Origin: Tenrec ecaudatus | Taxonomy: Eukaryota; Chordata; Mammalia; Afrosoricida; Tenrecidae | Length of the DNA stretch: 64,000 bases | Direction of reading: 5' to 3' | Assembly: GCF_050624435.1 (NCBI RefSeq) | Contig: NC_134531.1 | Location: 257,190,812-257,254,811 of the forward strand | In this document: positions 11,746 through 24,257 of the stretch, one piece after another | Layout: every line of letters begins with the position of its first letter | Position numbering within the stretch: the first letter of the stretch is position 1 | The notes under the pieces: model-generated | Told to the model about the DNA's origin: nothing | Seen by the model: the letters and a program-made list of their open reading frames with translations, nothing else | Database searches by the model: none | Made by a program: the position numbers and the translations under genes

Positions 11746-14449
11746 TAAGTAGTAGTATATATAATTATATATTATACATAGAGAGAATATATGTAATAAT
11801 AATAATATAAAATATGAGTAATTTTCATTGAATAAAACCAATATTGAACAGTATTTACATATTATATATTTAAATAAAATACATTATTTTACTATACATA
11901 TTGCTTTCATATGCTAGAAAATGAATTGTTTTTGAATTGTTTGATGCCAACAAAGTAATTAAAATGAAACTCATATTTTCCTCTTCAAAAATCCAGTTAT
12001 TTAATTCCATTACAGCACATTATTTAAAAGAAAGGGAAATTGTTTCCTGGTCAGTTCTGACCCACAGCAACTTACTGAACATGGTAGAACTGCCTACATG
12101 GTTTTCAAGGCCATAATATTTATAAAAATATGCTGCCATATATTTTTATTTCGAGTGACTGGTAGATTTAAACCACCAAACTTTGGTTAGGAGCCTTATA
12201 TTTAACTACTGTACTACCTACATTAAACTAGAGAAAGGCATAAGGGCAGGAGAACATAAAACATTATAACCATTGACTATGAAATGTCACTCTTGCAAGG
12301 TTTTGTATGGCACCTTCAAACTGAAGTGATAAATGTGTACCTCTGTCAAGTTGTTATGGGTTACAGCCCAGGTCTCTGTGGTCTTAAAAGTCACGTTTCC
12401 TTTTAGAATGAGAGATTGAAGAATCATTTTTCTCTTTTTGGGGAAGTTTTAGAAAAGACTGTTTTTAAGAATAGTTACAACCAAGTTTGCTCCGGATATA
12501 TGGAATGAGTTACATAATTTTCCAAAATTTTATCTATTCTTATAATATAAAACTATGACTATATATTGAACTATATCCAGATCAGACTGTTTTATAATGG
12601 GTAAAATACATGATCTTATAAATTCACAGGCATAATTGTCAAATTGGAAAGGGCAGTTAGTAATAATATAATTTCATCATTATAGATCTTCTCTTATATA
12701 ATTTAATTAAAACACACAACCATAGAGATCAATCAGAATATTGGATATTTTTTTAATTAAAATAAAATGTGTTGTCCAGAAATAATTTAAGTACCATCTC
12801 CCATTCCAATGTGTCTTTGCTAACCGGGATGCATTGATTTTATTTTTGAGAAAGGAAATAAGAATCAGAAAAAAATGAAAATCAGAATGGCAATGAAGAA
12901 TTTAAAAATTAGGTGCTTCTTCCTGACCAAAAGGCTTGTGATGTTAGCCTAAAATACATAATCATTTTCCTTCTATTCGTCTATGTCACCACCCTTCAAA
13001 TATAACTTTTTGTCTTTTTATTGAAATTAATACTGACATTTGGAATCACAACTAAGATAGGTACTGATGACAGTAATAAAGCATCTTTGTTCTGAGCATT
13101 TAAAAAAGTATGTTCTCAGAGGTCTGAAATAAATTATTTGCTGAGACTCTGTATACATGGGCACAATGGTCTTTTCAGTAATAGAAAGTAAAGCTTGCCA
13201 GGCTCACAAATTTGAGGAAACAAAAGGAGACCGAACACCTAAGAAAATCCTGCCCATACCAAATCAACGGATGAATACTCTCTCTCTTATTTGAAACAGA
13301 AATGTAAAGTGAATGACAATATTAAATGAAAACCAGGCATAAGTGCCTGCTGCTAGCTTAGAAAATTGGATTCCACTTCAGGCTTTTTCTGTATGTTGTA
13401 CTATTTGAAACAGTTATAAAAATTGAAATGAGCCTAGACATACTATACTCTTCAAAGCCCCGATTACCTAAGAATGGTTATTTTATCTATGTTAAAACTC
13501 TGACCTTCTATATGAATAATAATTACCTATGTATAAAATGTTACATCATTGGCCTCCAGCCAAAGCCAAAAGCTACACCAGAAACTTACCCGTGGTTTTC
13601 AAGGCAGGACCCATCATCTGTCACAATGCGGCGGGCCACACACCAAGATGAACCTTGAGTCAACTCAGGAGATGGTTTCAAAAAGACTTATATATATTTT
13701 ACACTTTTCCTAGTTGATTTGAGGGAAGGCCCAAGGAAGCAAAGACTTACTCCAGAGTAGGGATGTCATAGAACAGAGATAGTTTGATGGTTTCATGTCT
13801 TAATAAATTTTAATCAGAAGGAGGAAAGACTAGACTAAGGTTTAAGAAGTAAGGAATGAATGAACGAACAGTGGTTACACATGTTTGCTGGGAGTGCAAG
13901 GGGTTTTTTTCTTAAAGCAGATAGGATTGGATGTTTACACAAATTATGATGCAGCCTGTGCTAGTGATTTGTCTAATGTTTATGTTATATGAAATAATTT
14001 ATATCAAATGGAGTTGAACTAGCTCAACTTGACCTGATCTAGCTATGCTAGCTCCTGGATATCAGGGTTCTTTTTTTTATCTTAGGTGTAATACTGAATT
14101 GATGGTAAGATATTCTACAAATTGTCCTAATATGTATATAAATTAATTTCTTAATTCAATTTTTTATTTTTGTTGCACTCTTAAATAGTGTATATTTTGT
14201 GCCAATGAAATTTCATTTATTTACTAATTTATTCTCCATAGGGTAGGCACTATGATAATACCAAGTTTAAACCCTAGGTAACTGAAACTCAGATAAATTA
14301 AGACATTTGCTCAAAGATATGCATATAGCAGGTTTTCAATTTAGTGTTCTAATCAAGGAAGCTGGCTACAGTATCTAAACAATTCCTATATTATATTTAA
14401 ACTAATAACTAAATATGTTTTCTCAATTTAAAACTAATTTGAACATACT
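11746..14449. other. Unassigned AT-rich DNA with one AfroSINE
   Basis: Apart from the SINE at 12041-12222, I see no assignable repeat or gene. There is an AT-rich low-complexity stretch near 11745-11880. The short frames here, including one at 13428-13658, have no family resemblance that I recognise. Confidence 0.55.
12041..12222 (-). mobile_element. AfroSINE, diverged
   Basis: Read on the plus strand it follows the reverse complement of the tRNA-derived AfroSINE: ctgacccacagcaact, then ggtagaactgcc, then gtttaaaccaccaaactt and a degraded tRNA-like end near 12220. It has substantial divergence and is probably old. Confidence 0.75.
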
Positions 14450-14876
14450 TGTTTTAGGTTGGCTTGACAAACGAAATAAATCCAGGGACACCCGTATATG
14501 AATGATAACTTTCTCTCAAGAAGTAACTACATACCAAAAAAGCATCCTAGCCCAGCCCTGCCCAGCCCAAATCCGTAAATTTGCTACTAGTCCATAAATC
14601 CCTCTTCAGACTCACGTAGTCACAAGCAAAAATACAGGATGCAGGAATACCATAGGTTGATGGGTGAAAAATCTTGTGGATCCAATGGTGGTGAGATTAG
14701 CAGGTCTTCAAGTGGCCTACCAGCTGAGGGTGAGGCAGAGAGAGAAAGGGAAATTCCAAGCCTTCTTTATGAGGATCTAGGCCCACATGAGGCTGTGACC
14801 TGAAAGAAAGATTGATATACTTCCCTTAGACTTTTATATGTCTTCAAATTGACATGAACTTATGTAACTATCACAA
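14450..14876 (-). mobile_element. ERVL-type solo LTR with perfect 5-bp duplication
   Basis: A 427-base LTR on the minus strand. On the plus strand it starts tgttttaggttgg and ends taactatcaca; the reverse complement begins TGTGATAGTTACATAAGTTC with 'gtcaatttga' nearby, as in MLT2/ERVL LTRs. The five bases atact flank it exactly (14445-14449 and 14877-14881). ERVL integration gives 5-bp duplications, so this is a clean solo LTR. Confidence 0.85.
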
Positions 14877-17800
14877 TACTTCCTATGGGATATGAGGAAA
14901 ATTTGGACTTTGTCACATTAAACGGTAAGCATAAACCAATTCAAATCATTTCTTCTAGATTTAACCATCCCTGTGTCCTGCACATTCTTGATGTCATATA
15001 GCTCATAACATCTCATTTTCTTGAATAGAAATCATACTGTGACTATTAAGTCAGAACTGACTATGCCAAATGGTTACTATGGGATCAATTGTTTGAATGG
15101 CTATTACTTAACCAATAGTCCTAGACCAGGCATAGGCAGAATATAGAATGACCAAAAATAGCTTAATCCTGGTCCAGCCCCATGCCAACAATATTCAAAT
15201 TATTTAATGATTTTGATTTCTCAGTTTTTTTGTTTGATGGTTCAGTACAACTAATATACATTTGTCTATCACAATTAGATATCCTTATTTATTTTTGTTT
15301 CCAAATATCTCTGTAGTTCTCAATAGTGCATATTTATTTGGTTAAAATTAAAATAGAAAATCTATGTTTCATGATTCTGTAAAGCTGTTTCAGCTGTTCC
15401 TTCTATATGTCAGTCTACTTGCCTTTTCTTTTGATTGCCAATACTAGATATCTTTGATAAAATTACTTTTTTATAATTTACATTTGTCCACCACATTAGC
15501 CTAATATATTTCCTTATGAAAACAAGCTGGTGAAGTACGGTAAGAACTCACACATCTAAGCATGGAAATTTAGACAACTACTTATCCCACTGACTGGAAG
15601 AGGTACATATTTCTGCCCTTTCCAAAGAAACATGACCCAAAAGAATATGCAAATTACAGAATAATATCATTAATATCATGTGTATGTAAAATTTTGTTGA
15701 AGACCATCCAAAAAAGGTTGCTGAGGTACACTGACAGGGAATTTCCTATAAATTATAACTATATCTAAAAAAGAGTAAACAACAATCCAAGTATTTACTG
15801 AAAAATCCTCTTATTGAGGAACGATCTTTGGATTTCCATGTAGCAGCCCTTTGTAAGGTCTGTAAGTATGTCCAGTAGCTGTGTGAGGCCCCCACTTGTC
15901 CCATGGAGGGATGGAGAAAGGGGTGATTGGTTGAACTGCATATGGGCTGTGTGTATGGGTCTGCCTTGTGCCTTCCTCTCTCCTCTAGTTACAACTATGG
16001 TAATAACATTCTCATCTATCATGGCTCAAACAAAATAGAAAACCATTTTTGTACAGATGAACAGTACAAAATGCTTCCTCCGAGTTTGGTTAGAGATGGA
16101 GCTGCATCGTGTGGCTTTACAGTTGCTCTAAGCTGGAATGTCCAATGGAGAGAAAGAAAAAGGAGACCGGAAGGAGTTTCCTTATTTCTGCTTATAATTG
16201 GGCCCTGTGTTTTGAAATGATAATGCAGCACCCTGATCCTTGTCCCACACCTCACGTTCTCTTATTTTGGGGTGTTTTGCTGGAGCCAGTAGCGCTATTC
16301 AGACAAGACCCTAATTGGGTTTTATAGGATCCCCATCCTCATTTATCACCTTGGAACATTTTCTGAGCCTGCGTCACATATATTGGGTCAACCAGATGAT
16401 GCATGAATCCCCAGGACTCAAGAATATACCATCATCTTTAGTTTCTATGCCAGTCCTTGCTTTCAAGGCAGCAGCCTGGTAAGAAAACCTCTCCCACTGA
16501 TATGTGTGTGTGTGTGTGTATGCATGTGTGCATGTGCATGATTGTGCTTGTGCTTGGTTTAGTAGGGTGACTTTTTTGCAAGTTGACAGAGATTGGTGAC
16601 CTGAAGTTGATATACTGATATTAGGTGCTTCTCCCTCCTGTTTGATATAGGGACATTGAGTTTAGGGACCTAAGCTACATAGGTCTACCACACATATTTA
16701 GACTAGGACCAGGTGTATAAGCTTATGAATTTTGGGATATATTTTAAATCAAATTGTCTAAATGGACAAAGAAAACAATCTCCTGCCCCTGGTCACCTTG
16801 CATTCGATTGCTGAGTCATGGGTTAAAGTAAGTCAAATGGACATAATCACAAAGAAGAATGGAAAATATAATTTTTTAAATGTGTGTGTGTATTTAGCAA
16901 ACTGCCAATGAGAGTCAGGTATTATATTTGAATATGCAAACTAGAGAGTATCCTAGACAGTGACATGTACTATGGATGAAAGCAAAGTTAAAAAGAGATA
17001 TGAGAAATTATAATCCACATTGAACTCTGAACACAATAGAGCAAAACCTTTTTCACAAAATCCTTCAGCTAATTCCAGGTTTTCTCTCTCTGTAAATATG
17101 TGCCTATAGGAAACTTTTCTCTTTGTCTATATAAGTTTAATTCATAGTTTAAAGTTCAGATCAATTTGCATTTATTCAATCAAGCTCACTCTTTTCATTG
17201 ATCACACCCTCCTCTAGTCCTCTTGAGCATTTTGTTTTTGCGTCACCTGTGCTTCTTAGTCTGTCTATATTAGTGTTATTTTTATACTCTTTCAAGAAAA
17301 GATCCATCATTTTTCTTTTCATAGTTGAATTCCAATAATGCTTACTTACTATTGACTTAAGTTTTAGAAGTCTGCTACAATGTTCATTTAATTGACTTTT
17401 TGTCCCTTTCAAATAGTTTATCAGTTGGAAAGATAAGCAAAGACTCAATTGCTGGTAAACAATGTACTCTAAGAAGATTAATAAATATTTTATTGTAACA
17501 ATATTATTTATTAAATGTGAACTGTTTTAAATTCTTTCTATCTTAAGTCTGCTTCCATGGATATTAATTAAGAATGACTATTTTATTTTTTGTTTTTCCC
17601 AAGCCCTTTTATTTAAGATTATTCTGAATGAAAAGGATAAAAGCAGCGCTGAAAGAACACAGAAGTGATTTATTTCCAATAGACCTTTTATCCAACTATT
17701 TCCAAGAGATCATCTTTATATTTCAAACTGAAACTATTATCTGACATGTTCTTTGAATGAAGAATTCACTTGTTTCATTGGTACGGTATATACCCTTTGA

Positions 17801-18469
17801 ACATATCACACTGTGTGAGAGAAAGGTGGCAACAGGACAGATGGAAAGATTGCCTGGGAGTCTAGGGGCAGTGGCTTTGAGGTACCTGTGGTGGATGGTG
17901 TGGAAAACAATAGTGAGAATGGCAGGGGAGCGTGAAGAATGTTACCCATTTCTCATAACTGTCCATGGTGATGTTATTTCACCAAAATAAAAAAAATTTA
18001 AGTTACAAAGCTTCATTTGGAAAAATAAGCCATATTCTGGGACTCAGGACCATGAAGCTATTTATTTTTTTCCATTGGAGCATTACTATTTAAGTCTTAC
18101 AATGTTGATTAATATTTTGGTGAAAAATCCTCCCTTATAAATACTATTCTGTGAGCTTTCTGCGGGTACTTGAATCCTAATGTGACAATACTTATTTCAA
18201 AATGCCAAAAACTTCATAATTCTTACTAAAATACCTAAAAGTAGAATGGTGGGGCTAAGGTTACTTATTTTGAAAGAAGAAATGTCTGGTTTTAAATAAG
18301 GGCATATTATTTCCAAGTCTTGTTGACAAGATTTAGTCTAATAGCTTGGCCAAAAGCTCAATAATGAATCACCTGAAAGCCAGGACTTCTGGGCCTTTCA
18401 CTTGTTCTGACGTTGTTCCATCAACCCCAAGTAGGTGGCCACAGAGCAGCATCAGTACCTAATCCGTCA
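14877..18469. other. Unassigned AT-rich DNA
   Basis: There is no supported gene. A (TG)n tract lies at 16504-16519. The 15795-16330 stretch is less AT-rich and has overlapping short frames on both strands, but no recognisable domain. A 90-residue minus-strand frame at 17176-17448 also shows no family resemblance to me. Confidence 0.5.
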
Positions 18470-18745
18470 TGGCTTATGTCCCTCAGGGTGATTTTCCCCA
18501 ACACTGGGCCTCAGGCTCAAGCTGGAGACAGCGACCCCAGAGGGCTGCTGCCTTCCACGCGATCCAGCTGCATCTGGAGCACTTGGTTCTGATTCCGTTT
18601 GAAGGACCCTCTGATTTATCCACAGCGGTGTGTCTGTCCCCCTGAATCCTAAAAGAGAATCGTTCTGAAATATCTTGCGCAACATTTGTCTTTCACCACA
18701 GACGACCGAAGGCAATCAGTTCCCAGATTGTTGGGAGACCTTGTC
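18470..18745. other. GC-rich patch of unknown origin
   Basis: About 275 bases are clearly richer in GC and CpG than the surroundings, next to an AfroSINE. A minus-strand frame of 82 codons spans it (18467-18715), but I recognise no protein. It could be an old retrocopy fragment, an exon remnant or part of an unassigned LTR. Confidence 0.35.
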
Positions 18746-18749
18746 ATTG

Positions 18750-18908
18750 CGGTGTGCTCTCAGAGTGACTCCACACGACAGAGTACCACTGTGCATAGGG
18801 GCTGTTGTGTCTGTTTAACCTGTAGAGTAGGTGGAGGTTTGCAATTGCCTATCTGTTGCTTAGCAGCGAAGCACACAACTATTGTGCCACCAGGCTTCTT
18901 CAGGGGGC
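18750..18908 (-). mobile_element. AfroSINE
   Basis: The plus strand reads the reverse complement of AfroSINE and ends in gtgccaccaggct, the inverted tRNA-like 5' end. The block tgttgcttagcagcgaag is the inverted tRNA-derived region. The right end is intact; the left (3') part is diverged. Confidence 0.88.
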
Positions 18909-18983
18909 TAGGTTCACCATCATCAGAGGCATCATTTTTCCTTGGAAAAATTTGTGTGTTTGCCATAATTTGAACAAGTTACA

Positions 18984-20214
18984 GTAGAACCCACATTAGT
19001 GCTCAGCATAATCAGATTTCGACATGAAATGTTGAGAAAATTTTGCATCGGAGCTCAAACAAATCATTGGAATCTGATCAGATGCACGTGATTCTCAGCA
19101 TTAGCTGGCATTGTTACTATGCATTGTTTAAAATTCCTGCCATGTTCCAAGCATTTTGCTATAATTTTCTGAGTTGTTGTGGCTTTTTGTACTGTTTTTT
19201 GATGTAAAAAACATGGGCCCTAAGAGGGAGTTTTGGAAAAGAATCATCATGATAAGGAACTGGTTAACTGTGTTATTGATATTGTGGATGATAATTTAGT
19301 AAACCTCTTTTTTTGTAAGCAAAGCAAAGGTTCAATAAGCAAATATGCTTCAATCACAAAGTGGATTGCCTCATGACTTGAGAAAGCCATCATTTCTAAT
19401 GTGGCAAAATAGGATTTTTTTTTAGATTTTTTTTGGAAATCATTGCTAGGGGCTCATACTACTCTTATCACAATCCATACATACATAAATTGTGTAAAGC
19501 ACATTTGTACATTCATTGCCCTCATCATTCTCAAAACATTTGCTCTCCACTTAAATCCCTGGCATCAGCTCCTCTTTTTAGCCCCTCCTTCTCCACTGCT
19601 CCCCCCTCCCTCATAAACCCTTGATAATTTATAAATTATTAATTTGTCATATCTTGCACTGTCAGACATCTCCCTTCACCCACTTTTCTGTTGTCAGACC
19701 CCCAGTGTGTAGGTTACATGTAGATCCCTGTAATCAGTTCCCCCTTTCTACCCTTTTAGAAAACAGTTCAGGAAACACCACATAAGACAGTTTTTGTTTT
19801 TAGAGAGAGCCAGCCAAGTCCTGGTGAAGAAAGACACAGAAGGGTGAAAAACTCCTGAAAAACAGCTGCCAGTTGATTTTATGGAAGGGGGTTCCCCTTC
19901 CAAACAATGGTTCTCCCTCCAGACTCCCTCTCCACTTCCATGTCCTCAGAGCCACTTCCTCATCAGTCTCAAGTTATAGACCAAACTGTAGTTGTTAAAA
20001 AACTTTTTGAATGTTGCATTTCTTACTTAAATCGTACTTTGAAATTCCTGTGTAAGGCTTTGTATAAAAAGGCAAGGTTATAAAAACCCGGTGGTCCAAA
20101 AGAAATTAATTCATTTTCAGTTATTTCATGTGGGAAAAAATTGATTCGGAACTGGACTGCATCGCCTCTTGGTGCTCCTAGAAATGATTAGCATCGAGTC
20201 CAGGGTTCTGCTGG
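18984..20214 (+). mobile_element. Tigger-like (pogo) DNA transposon, split by L1
   Basis: The left end reads cagtagaaccc and the inverted right end cagcagaaccc, giving short terminal inverted repeats with similar subterminal sequence. At about 19210 'aaaacatgggccctaagagg' resembles the conserved start of a Tigger transposase gene (M-G-P-K-R). The part after 19760 (ctgaaaaacagctgccagtt, then serine/proline-rich coding remnants) looks like the transposase C-terminus. The reading frame is destroyed and most of the centre is missing. A left TA precedes the element; the right flank is mutated. An L1 3' fragment sits at 19425-19757. Confidence 0.68.
19425..19757 (-). mobile_element. L1 3' end inside the Tigger-like element
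   Basis: A 5'-truncated L1 3'UTR fragment starting with a T-rich tail and 'aggggctcatactactc', followed by the pyrimidine-rich block. DNA-transposon sequence is on both sides, so the L1 is the younger insertion. Confidence 0.88.
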
Positions 20215-20277
20215 AATATAAGTGGTGCTCTTAATTTATTGCACTTGGAGAGAGTAAAATAAAAACGTATGCGTCTG

Positions 20278-20655
20278 TGTTAGGTTGAACTCTCTAAAGA
20301 AGGAAAACAAATGACATTTGCATGTGTCTGAAGAGAGAAAGGGATTTATCTTAAGAGATGACTCACACAGTAGTAGAAGTAGGTAAGTCAGCTCTTTTTC
20401 AAGGATGACCACAATCTGGTGGATGCAAAACTGAAGGGATCCGAGGTCTCTCAGATAAATCCAAAGTTGGCAGTCCCCTATGGCTCCTTCAATTGGCAGA
20501 TGATAAAAGTGGTTGATGAACCAGATACAGGATCCCGATCAAGGAGTAGAGAAGTGAGTTCATGTCCACATACTGTGAATCTATACTAAGAGTAGGCCCC
20601 AGCCCAAAGGACACTTCCCTCAGTTTTATCAAGATTGGGATCAGATAAAAGAGGT
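20278..20655 (-). repeat. Provirus 3' LTR (truncated)
   Basis: Starts tgtgttaggttgaactctc, the inverted end of an ERVL-type LTR. It is similar block by block to 29074-29660. It is cut at about 20655 by RTE copy B; I could not trace its other half beyond 21780. Confidence 0.65.
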
Positions 20656-20656
20656 G

Positions 20657-21770
20657 ATTGTTGTTATTTTTGTGGTTAGGTGCAGTCCAGTTGGTTGTGA
20701 CTCACAGTGACCCCGTGCACAACAGAACAAAACCACCAGCTACTGTGCCATCCTCAACCATTCTCCTGTTTGAGCCCATGCTCGCCACCACTGTCAATCC
20801 ATCTCATCAAAGGACTTCCGTTTTCATTTTCTGCTCCTCTGTTTTACCAAGCATGATGTCCTTCTCCTGGGACTGATTTCGCCTGCTAGCATGTTCAAAG
20901 TACAGGAGACAAACTCTCACCATCCTTTCCTCTAAGAAACATCCCGACTGTACTTCATCTGGGCAGATTTGTGTGTTCCTTTGGCGATCAGTGGTTGTTG
21001 TTGTCAGGTGCCATCCTTTCAGTTCCAATGCACAACAGGATGACACACAGGCTGCTCCTGTGGCATCCTTACAATTCTTAAGTCTGAGGCAAAGGTTCTA
21101 GCCACAATGCCACTCCATCTCATTGAGGGACTTCCTCCTTTGCACAGTTCTCCAGGCACTGGTCTTTGTGACATTATGTCCAAAATGTGTAAGACTAGTT
21201 CTTGCCATCTTTGTTGCTAAGGAGCATGCTGTACTTCTTCCAATACAGATCAGGTTCTCCTTTTAGCATACTGAAGGCTGAAGTCCTTGATCTTCATCAG
21301 CAGGTCCTTCAAATTCGTCTCATCTTCAGAAAGCAATATGTGCCATTGGCCTTCCTCCAATCCTGATGACACATTCTTTTTCATATAATCCATCTTCTCT
21401 GATTATTGATTGAATGAGTACGGTGAGAGTAAAAACTCTGGTGCACGATTTTCTTGATTTCAAATCACTCAGTAGTCCTTGTTCACACACAACTATGCCT
21501 AAAGCCACGTAAAAGTTCCAGATAAGCATAATGACGTGCTCTGGAATGCTCATGAGATTACCCACGGTTTGTTGTGATCCACACAGTCAAACACTTTGGC
21601 ATAGTCAATAGAACACAAGTACACACTTTTCTGGTCTTATGTTTTCAGCCAAACTCATTTGGCATCAACAATGATATCATGTTTCTGCCCTCTTCTGAAC
21701 CCAGCCTCAACTTCTGACAGCTCCCTGTCAACATGGTCAAAGGTACCTAAGCATAAAAGTAACAGCACTT
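20657..21770 (-). mobile_element. RTE/BovB LINE copy B with duplicated 3' end
   Basis: The plus strand starts with the inverted RTE 3' end (gttaggtgcagtccagttgg) followed by the C-terminal coding region, including tttaccaagcatgatgtcc. At about 20986 a second 3' end begins (gttgttgttgtcaggtgcc) and repeats the same region before running into the reverse-transcriptase part up to about 21750. The element is 5'-truncated and has many stops. The double 3' end suggests two insertions or a tandem duplication. Confidence 0.82.
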
Positions 21771-22641
21771 TTCCTTTAAGGTCACAGAGTCTCCAAGCAA
21801 AGAAAATAATTAAAAGCTACTTTCATCTAGTATAATACAACTAATGTGCGATTTACATTTGAATTCTAAGTGAACAAAATAAACATATGTGATGCATACA
21901 TACAAAGAGGAAATATTCATAACTAAGTCTTATTTATGCAGCTGGTCATATGAACACATCAGGCACTTAGAACTACCTTCTTCCACGACCCAGTCTGCAT
22001 TATATTGACCCCCAGTAAGTACTTTGGCTGGTCATGGTTCTTTGGCTTATGGGGGCAGGGGGTGTCGCAAGACTTATTTACTTAAAAAGTTTGAGCCATT
22101 CATACACATGCCAGAATTTTATTTTTGAAATTTACAGCCTACTTAAATCCAAAGGCACAATAATACTAAGAGCCATCCTAAGGAAAATCCTGGGTTCAAG
22201 GCATATTTGTCCCTTCATTATGCACTACTAACCCAATTTCCCCCTTGATATTCAGGATAAATAACACCACTCAAAACAGTTACACCCATCTTTACCTGTT
22301 TATCAAGATGTATGATGAGTCGAAAATAGCCAGGAGGAATTATTAATTTCTAGTTTAATGGAATTGGAAGTACTCCTATATGTGGAAATACTCCTCTCTT
22401 CTGACCCAAAGATTCCGTTGGGGTTGCAAAAGTAGGGGGTAAAAATGCGCGTGGGTCATTAGGATTACTTGTGAGTGGACCACCCACACTCCACCCCTTG
22501 GTTCCTGGGCCCATGTTCTCTGCCTTCTGGAGAACTAGCAGCATCCATTGGATGCAGTGCACAACATATACAGCCTCCTGGAGAGTATTGCTCCATTTCT
22601 GCAAGGAGCTGTTACCTAGCTAGCACTGTAATTGTATCTTT

Positions 22642-22682
22642 ACAAGTTCATTCCAAAAAAAAAACAAAACAAGTTCATTCCA
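22642..22682. repeat. Poly(A)-only insertion between 14-bp direct repeats
   Basis: The 14-mer acaagttcattcca occurs at 22642-22655 and 22669-22682. Between the two lies only an A-rich run with one C. This is the structure expected when L1 machinery inserts a message truncated to its poly(A) tail. Confidence 0.7.
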
Positions 22683-24079
22683 TAGTTCTGTCAAGCCAAC
22701 TGCTTTAGGAAGATGGTGAACATAGTAAAACCAGTGGATTCTATGATAATGGACCCATTGTTGCACTTTATTTGATGTCAAATGAGTCATTTTTTTCTGA
22801 GGTGATGCTGTATAGGATATCATGTTAGTGGATATGACATTTTGTAAGGCCATGGTAGTTTGGGCAGAAGCATTGCATGAACAAAAGTAAATCTGTATTC
22901 CGAAAAAATATCTGTTCCATTAAAAACAAAACATTGCATTTACCATGAGGGAAGCGGTTCTATATAAACCCCATTGGAAAAACAGCTTAGATAACACCCA
23001 GAACCTGTTAAAGAGCCTTGTTCTGGGTCCCATTCAAAGTTGGCAGCGTTTACAGTGACTTGAAAGGCAGGCCAGAATAGCACATTTAAATGAGGGATTT
23101 TCTGCCTCCAAAGTCCAAATATTTCCGTGTCTCCTTTTCAGTTAGGGGAAGTGCCAAATGTAACAACTTACTGTCCACTTTAGTAGGACTACCTCAGCGC
23201 GTTTACACATGTTGGATCCCTGGAAATTTCACTGAGGTTAGACAGCTGAATTTTTGTCGGGTTAATTTCCAACCTTCTAGTATACTGATTTTTTATGAAT
23301 AAGGTCAAACTAATTGATACTTCCTTACTTCCTTATTCCTTATTGCTTATTACAAATAGCATCATGGCATCAGTTTAATGGAACAATCTGACTTTTCTGT
23401 AAGTGGGAAGGTGATCAAGGTTTCTGCGTACCAAAATATTGTGAAGTGCTGAAGAGTTGCTATGAGACTAAAGGAAAGATGTGATATCGTATTGTTGCCC
23501 TTGCCAACTGAAAACAACAACAACAATGAACTGCTTCTGATGGGAGTTCAAAACCACACTGAGGAAAAGGCACTGGCCCGGTCTATCAGTGCACACCAAG
23601 GATCAGAAAGATTCATTGGTCCAAGCAACAAAACCACATCTGAAAGAGCGGCTTCAATTGGACTTATTGTCAGACTCGGTTTACAATAATCTGTCATTCT
23701 CCAAGAGCCACTTGATTTTTCCCCTCTGGTCAAATGGGCAAGTTATAAGGGGATGTGGTGGGAATCATCTGCATCCTCCAAGTTTTTTAGGGTAACACTA
23801 ATCTCCGCCATCCTGCACACTTGACACATTGCTTGTGAGTTCCTATATTCCTCGGCAGAATCAGCTCTGATGGCTTCCACTGGACTTTTCCTACCACACC
23901 CATCTCTTATTCCACATGTCAGTGTTCCAGTATGGGCGTCTACAAGTTCCTGAGTATGCATATTCATGTAGTGCATTCAGGAATTGGGGAATGAGTGCAT
24001 GATGGGTTTGGCGGAAACACTGGACCCAATATAAGAAAAACCAAGCTAAGACTCCATTCCCATTAATAAGTTAGTCTAT

Positions 24080-24257
24080 CAGTGGTTATCAATCTTCCTA
24101 ATGCCGTGACCCTTTAACACCATTTCTCAGGTTGTAGTGATCCCCCAACCATAATATTATTTTCATTTCTAATTTATAACTGTAGTTTTGCTACTGTTAT
24201 GAATCAGGCAACATTTGACTACTAAAGTGGTTGTGACCCACAGGTTAAGAATCTCTG
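24080..24257. mobile_element. SPIN-type hAT MITE (non-autonomous)
   Basis: A 178-base element with inverted ends: cagtggttatcaatcttcct on the left and ggttaagaatctctg on the right (inverse cagagattcttaacc). Internal blocks atgccgtgaccctttaa, cccccaaccataatattatt and ttgctactgttatgaatc match the SPIN/URR1-like family. It has an internal deletion compared with longer relatives. No exact 8-bp duplication is visible. It lies within the ERVL-like pol remnant. Confidence 0.85.
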
